From CBDCCT01 sp965214995 (lineage in GTDB: Bacteria; Deinococcota; Deinococci; Deinococcales; Trueperaceae): DNA of 64,000 nucleotides. Below are positions 61,869 through 64,000 of the stretch, in pieces; within the stretch, counting starts at the first letter, position 1, and the number at the start of each line of letters is the position of its first letter. A program made the position numbers and the translations under genes. The stretch lies in NCBI GenBank assembly GCA_965214995.1, contig CBDCCT010000002.1:4960001-5024000 (forward strand). The letters run 5' to 3'. The notes under the pieces were generated by a model that worked only from the letters and a program-made list of their open reading frames with translations, was not told the DNA's origin and searched no databases.

Positions 61869-62440
61869 GACGGCTGGCTGCCGCAGCTTCTCGGGGAGCC
61901 CTTGGGACGGCACCTGGAAGTGTACCGTCAGGTGCTGCACTGGTTCGCGCCCGAAAAGCCCGCCGACTACGCGCCCGGGCGCTTCCCCGTGTTCATCTGG
62001 ACGCACGGCGACGGCGCGGGGGCTACTTCTACGGCTTCCCCGCTCTGAACGCGTACGGAGTCAAGGTCGCCACCGAGCAGTACGTCGAGGCGACCACCCC
62101 GGAGCGCGTGTCGCGCACGGTCGCCGAAGATGAGGGCGCGGCGATGTACGCCCAACATGTCGGTCCGCGCCTTCGAGGCTTGAGCTCGAGGCGCTCAAAG
62201 GCGAGCGCCTGTCTCTACACCGTCACGCCCGACGCGGACTTCCTCGTCGAGCGGCACCCAGGCCGCGACCGCCTCGTCGTGCTCTCCGCTTGCTCGGGGC
62301 ACGGCTTCAAGCACTCGGCGGCGGTCGGAGAAGCCGCCGCCCAGCTCGTCCTGGGGGAAGCGCCCGGCGTCAACCTGAGCATATTCAGCTCTGGACGTCT
62401 CAAGCCGAAGGGTCCAGCGGCCAGAGCTGAGGAGGTTTGA
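61869..62440 (+). pseudogene. C-terminal fragment of a monomeric sarcosine oxidase-type (MSOX/MTOX) enzyme
   Basis: RHLEVYRQVLHWFAP and GRFPVFIWTHGDG, then a one-base frameshift near 62022, then GGYFYGFPALNAYGVKVATE, CLYTVTPDADFLVERHPG and SACSGHGFKHSAAVGEAAA. The Cys in ACLYT is the site of covalent FAD attachment in this family. The FAD-binding N-terminal half is missing, so the enzyme is dead. Confidence 0.7.
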
Positions 62441-62459
62441 GAGTGGAAAGTTCTACCGT

Positions 62460-63851
62460 TCATGTATCAGCCGCTCCTGCTCTTGTTAATACCCGGTAAT
62501 GAAAAGTGACCACGTCGTACCCGTTCGACCCGAGCGCGCGGAACTCGAGCAGCTGCGGCTGCCCCTTGCCGTACACGAGGAGCTGACGGTCGCTGACGGC
62601 TTCGGTGCGAAGCTGTGCGTCCCGGACGCAGGTGGACAACCCGTCATCCGTCTGGGTGATGGTGAGGCGCATCCCTTCGGGGCTGCCGTACGCGCCGACA
62701 AAGGCCGCCAAGTCTTCCTCGGGCAGCGTAACTGGCTCGAAGCGCTCCCTGGGCGTTGCCGGCGGCAGTCCGAGGGCGAGATTGAGACCGTAAAGGAGCA
62801 TGTCGCCCGCGGGCGGCTCGGTGATGTTGAGCAGGAGGGTGCCGCTGAGCCCCGCTTCCGGAACCGTCGCCATGTGGGCGGCGACACCCTTGATGTTGCC
62901 GCCGTGCTCGACGAGTTTGTACCCCTGGTAATTGGGCTGGACCATGAGCCCGTAGCCGTAGTAGCGACGGGGAGACATCCGGACGTGAGGGCTCGTCATG
63001 CGGGTAACGGCGTCGAGGGAGACAATGTCGACAGTGTCAACGTCTTCCGGGTGGCAAAAGACCTTCGCGTAGCGCTGCATATCGCGTGTGCAGGACTTCA
63101 AGAACCCCGCCGCCGTCATGGCCGGCGCGTCCCACCAATGAGGCGCGTGAACGACCGCTCCATCCTGATAGGTGAAAAGGCTTGTGACGTCCTCTAGCCC
63201 TGCTAAGTCTTTAGGCTCGAAGCACGTCCGGGTCATGTCGAGCGGCTCGAGAATATGGGACCTGACGTAGTCGATATAGGACAGCCCCGACACCCGCGCC
63301 ACGACCTCGCCCAAAAACGCGAAGCCCTCGTTGCAGTAGCTGAACCCCTCGCCGGGTTCGGCGAAAAAGCTGAAATCGCCTTCTCGCACAGCTTCTAGCA
63401 ACGCCTGCGCGGTATCAATCGGTGTGAGGTCGGCGGGTCGCTCGAGCGTCCAGTCGCCGCGAACGGGCTCCTGCTCTAGGCTGCGCGCCAACGCGTTGTG
63501 CAAAAAAGGGAGGGGCGGGAGGCCCGCGCTGTGACTCAGCAGGTGATGGAGTGTCACGCGCCCGAACCCGGGTTTGCCGGGCGTGCCGAGTTCCGGCAAG
63601 TAAGAAAGAACCCTGTCGGTAACGCCAAGCTTCCCGGCGTCGCGTAGCTGCATGACGGCGAGCGCGGTGAACGATTTGGTGATCGAGCCGACGCCGAAGA
63701 CGGTGTCCGGCGTGACCTGCCGTTCGGGTGCGGCGGTACCTAAGCCGACGTTGACGAGCGTTTCCCCGCCCTTGTCGATGCGCGCGGCCAGACCGGGGAT
63801 AGCGTAGCGCCCGGATGTGTCGGTCAGGTAGCGGGTATACGTCTCGAGCAT
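62460..63851 (-). CDS. Class C beta-lactamase-like serine hydrolase
   Basis: A 463-aa protein of the serine beta-lactamase/DD-peptidase/esterase family. S-x-x-K in VFGVGSITKSFTALA (Ser near 56), Y-x-N in GFSYCNEGFAFLG (near 173) and KLVEHGGNIKG (H-x-G) make a full active site. No signal peptide is evident, so it may be a cytoplasmic esterase or D-amino-acid peptidase rather than a lactamase. The extra C-terminal domain (~350-463) is beta-rich. It may be transcribed with the permease at the right edge, on the same strand upstream. Confidence 0.85.
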   Translation of the reverse strand: MLETYTRYLTDTSGRYAIPGLAARIDKGGETLVNVGLGTAAPERQVTPDTVFGVGSITKSFTALAVMQLRDAGKLGVTDRVLSYLPELGTPGKPGFGRVTLHHLLSHSAGLPPLPFLHNALARSLEQEPVRGDWTLERPADLTPIDTAQALLEAVREGDFSFFAEPGEGFSYCNEGFAFLGEVVARVSGLSYIDYVRSHILEPLDMTRTCFEPKDLAGLEDVTSLFTYQDGAVVHAPHWWDAPAMTAAGFLKSCTRDMQRYAKVFCHPEDVDTVDIVSLDAVTRMTSPHVRMSPRRYYGYGLMVQPNYQGYKLVEHGGNIKGVAAHMATVPEAGLSGTLLLNITEPPAGDMLLYGLNLALGLPPATPRERFEPVTLPEEDLAAFVGAYGSPEGMRLTITQTDDGLSTCVRDAQLRTEAVSDRQLLVYGKGQPQLLEFRALGSNGYDVVTFHYRVLTRAGAADT

Positions 63852-63957
63852 AAAGTCTCCTTATCGGTTACGTTTTGGCGCAGACTTGCAGAAATCCAAT
63901 GTCCTGCGAGCCACGCCCGTACCGCTGCTCAATTGATACTTTCGCGGCGAAGTCCAG

Positions 63958-64000
63958 TCAGCTTTGTCGCTTGGGGTCGAGGTAGTCGCGCAGGGCGTCG
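63958..64000 (-). CDS. End of a DppC-type ABC permease, cut by the right edge
   Basis: The last 13 codons read DALRDYLDPKRQS and stop at 63958. D-A-L-R-D-x-L-D-P-[KR] is the characteristic ending of DppC/OppC permeases. The rest lies beyond the window. It is upstream of the serine hydrolase on the minus strand, so a fourth peptide-importer operon probably starts there. Confidence 0.55.
   Translation of the reverse strand, partial: DALRDYLDPKRQS

Noticed and set aside
1..64000. CRISPR arrays, rRNA genes and complete tRNAs
   Set aside because: I looked for regularly spaced direct repeats, rRNA signatures and full cloverleafs and saw none; only the tRNA-Arg fragment at 13593-13637 was found.

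Overview
The window is about 64 kb of a high-GC bacterial chromosome. It has very frequent CTCGAG hexamers, a large AfsR-like (BTAD plus ATPase plus TPR) regulator, many sulfatases and Gfo/Idh/MocA oxidoreductases, and three ABC importer operons. I infer an environmental Deinococcota bacterium, possibly of the Truepera type. No rRNA or complete tRNA is present to confirm this, so the taxonomy is a guess. The stretch reads as accessory genome: it holds an integrase beside a tRNA fragment, four insertion-sequence traces, and at least eight broken genes.

Region 1 (1-13.7 kb): a CPA1 Na+/H+ antiporter cut by the left edge, a GNAT protein, the BTAD regulator, a Tat-exported sulfite-oxidase-family enzyme, and a secreted peptidoglycan-binding/M15 peptidase. 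Next comes a secreted protein with a clear cholesterol-dependent-cytolysin pore-forming core but no recognisable membrane-binding domain 4. A nonsense-riddled BTAD relic, a GNAT gene, a broken Nudix gene, and a tyrosine recombinase next to the 3' part of a tRNA-Arg gene (a probable att site) follow.

Region 2 (13.8-23.3 kb): DNA-processing genes (DUF429, a small protein plus HNH pair, an SRA-HNH modification-dependent nuclease, a frameshifted AlkA-type glycosylase). These are followed by a five-gene minus-strand operon: an Fn3-like protein, a variant cis-prenyltransferase, a Zn-dependent phospholipase C-like protein, a PAP2-like membrane protein and an unknown. The operon's 5' end is broken by an IS630-family element lying against a second transposase gene.

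Region 3 (23.4-42.6 kb): catabolic genes (RraA-like, Ldh-type dehydrogenase, Baeyer-Villiger-type monooxygenase, sulfatase, two Gfo/Idh/MocA oxidoreductases), a complete oligopeptide-type ABC importer operon with its own sigma70-like promoter, a MazEF-type toxin-antitoxin pair, a PhyH-type dioxygenase, a shortened phosphoribosyltransferase, an IS-truncated aldo/keto reductase and an aldo/keto reductase-RidA fusion.

Region 4 (42.6-54.5 kb): flanked by two decayed IS6-type elements. It carries two M24 peptidases, a flavin-reductase-like protein, an ABC importer with binding protein and two permeases but no ATPase, a DMT exporter and an XRE/cupin regulator. The CTCGAG frequency falls here, which suggests separate ancestry. 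A frameshifted GntR regulator and the amidohydrolase it faces across a double operator close the region.

Region 5 (54.5-64 kb): a sugar ABC importer (binding protein and two permeases) followed by two formylglycine-type sulfatases, which fits import and desulfation of a sulfated compound. A chimeric relic (M20 peptidase tail joined to a sarcosine-oxidase tail), a class-C beta-lactamase-like serine hydrolase and the last codons of another DppC-type permease end the window.
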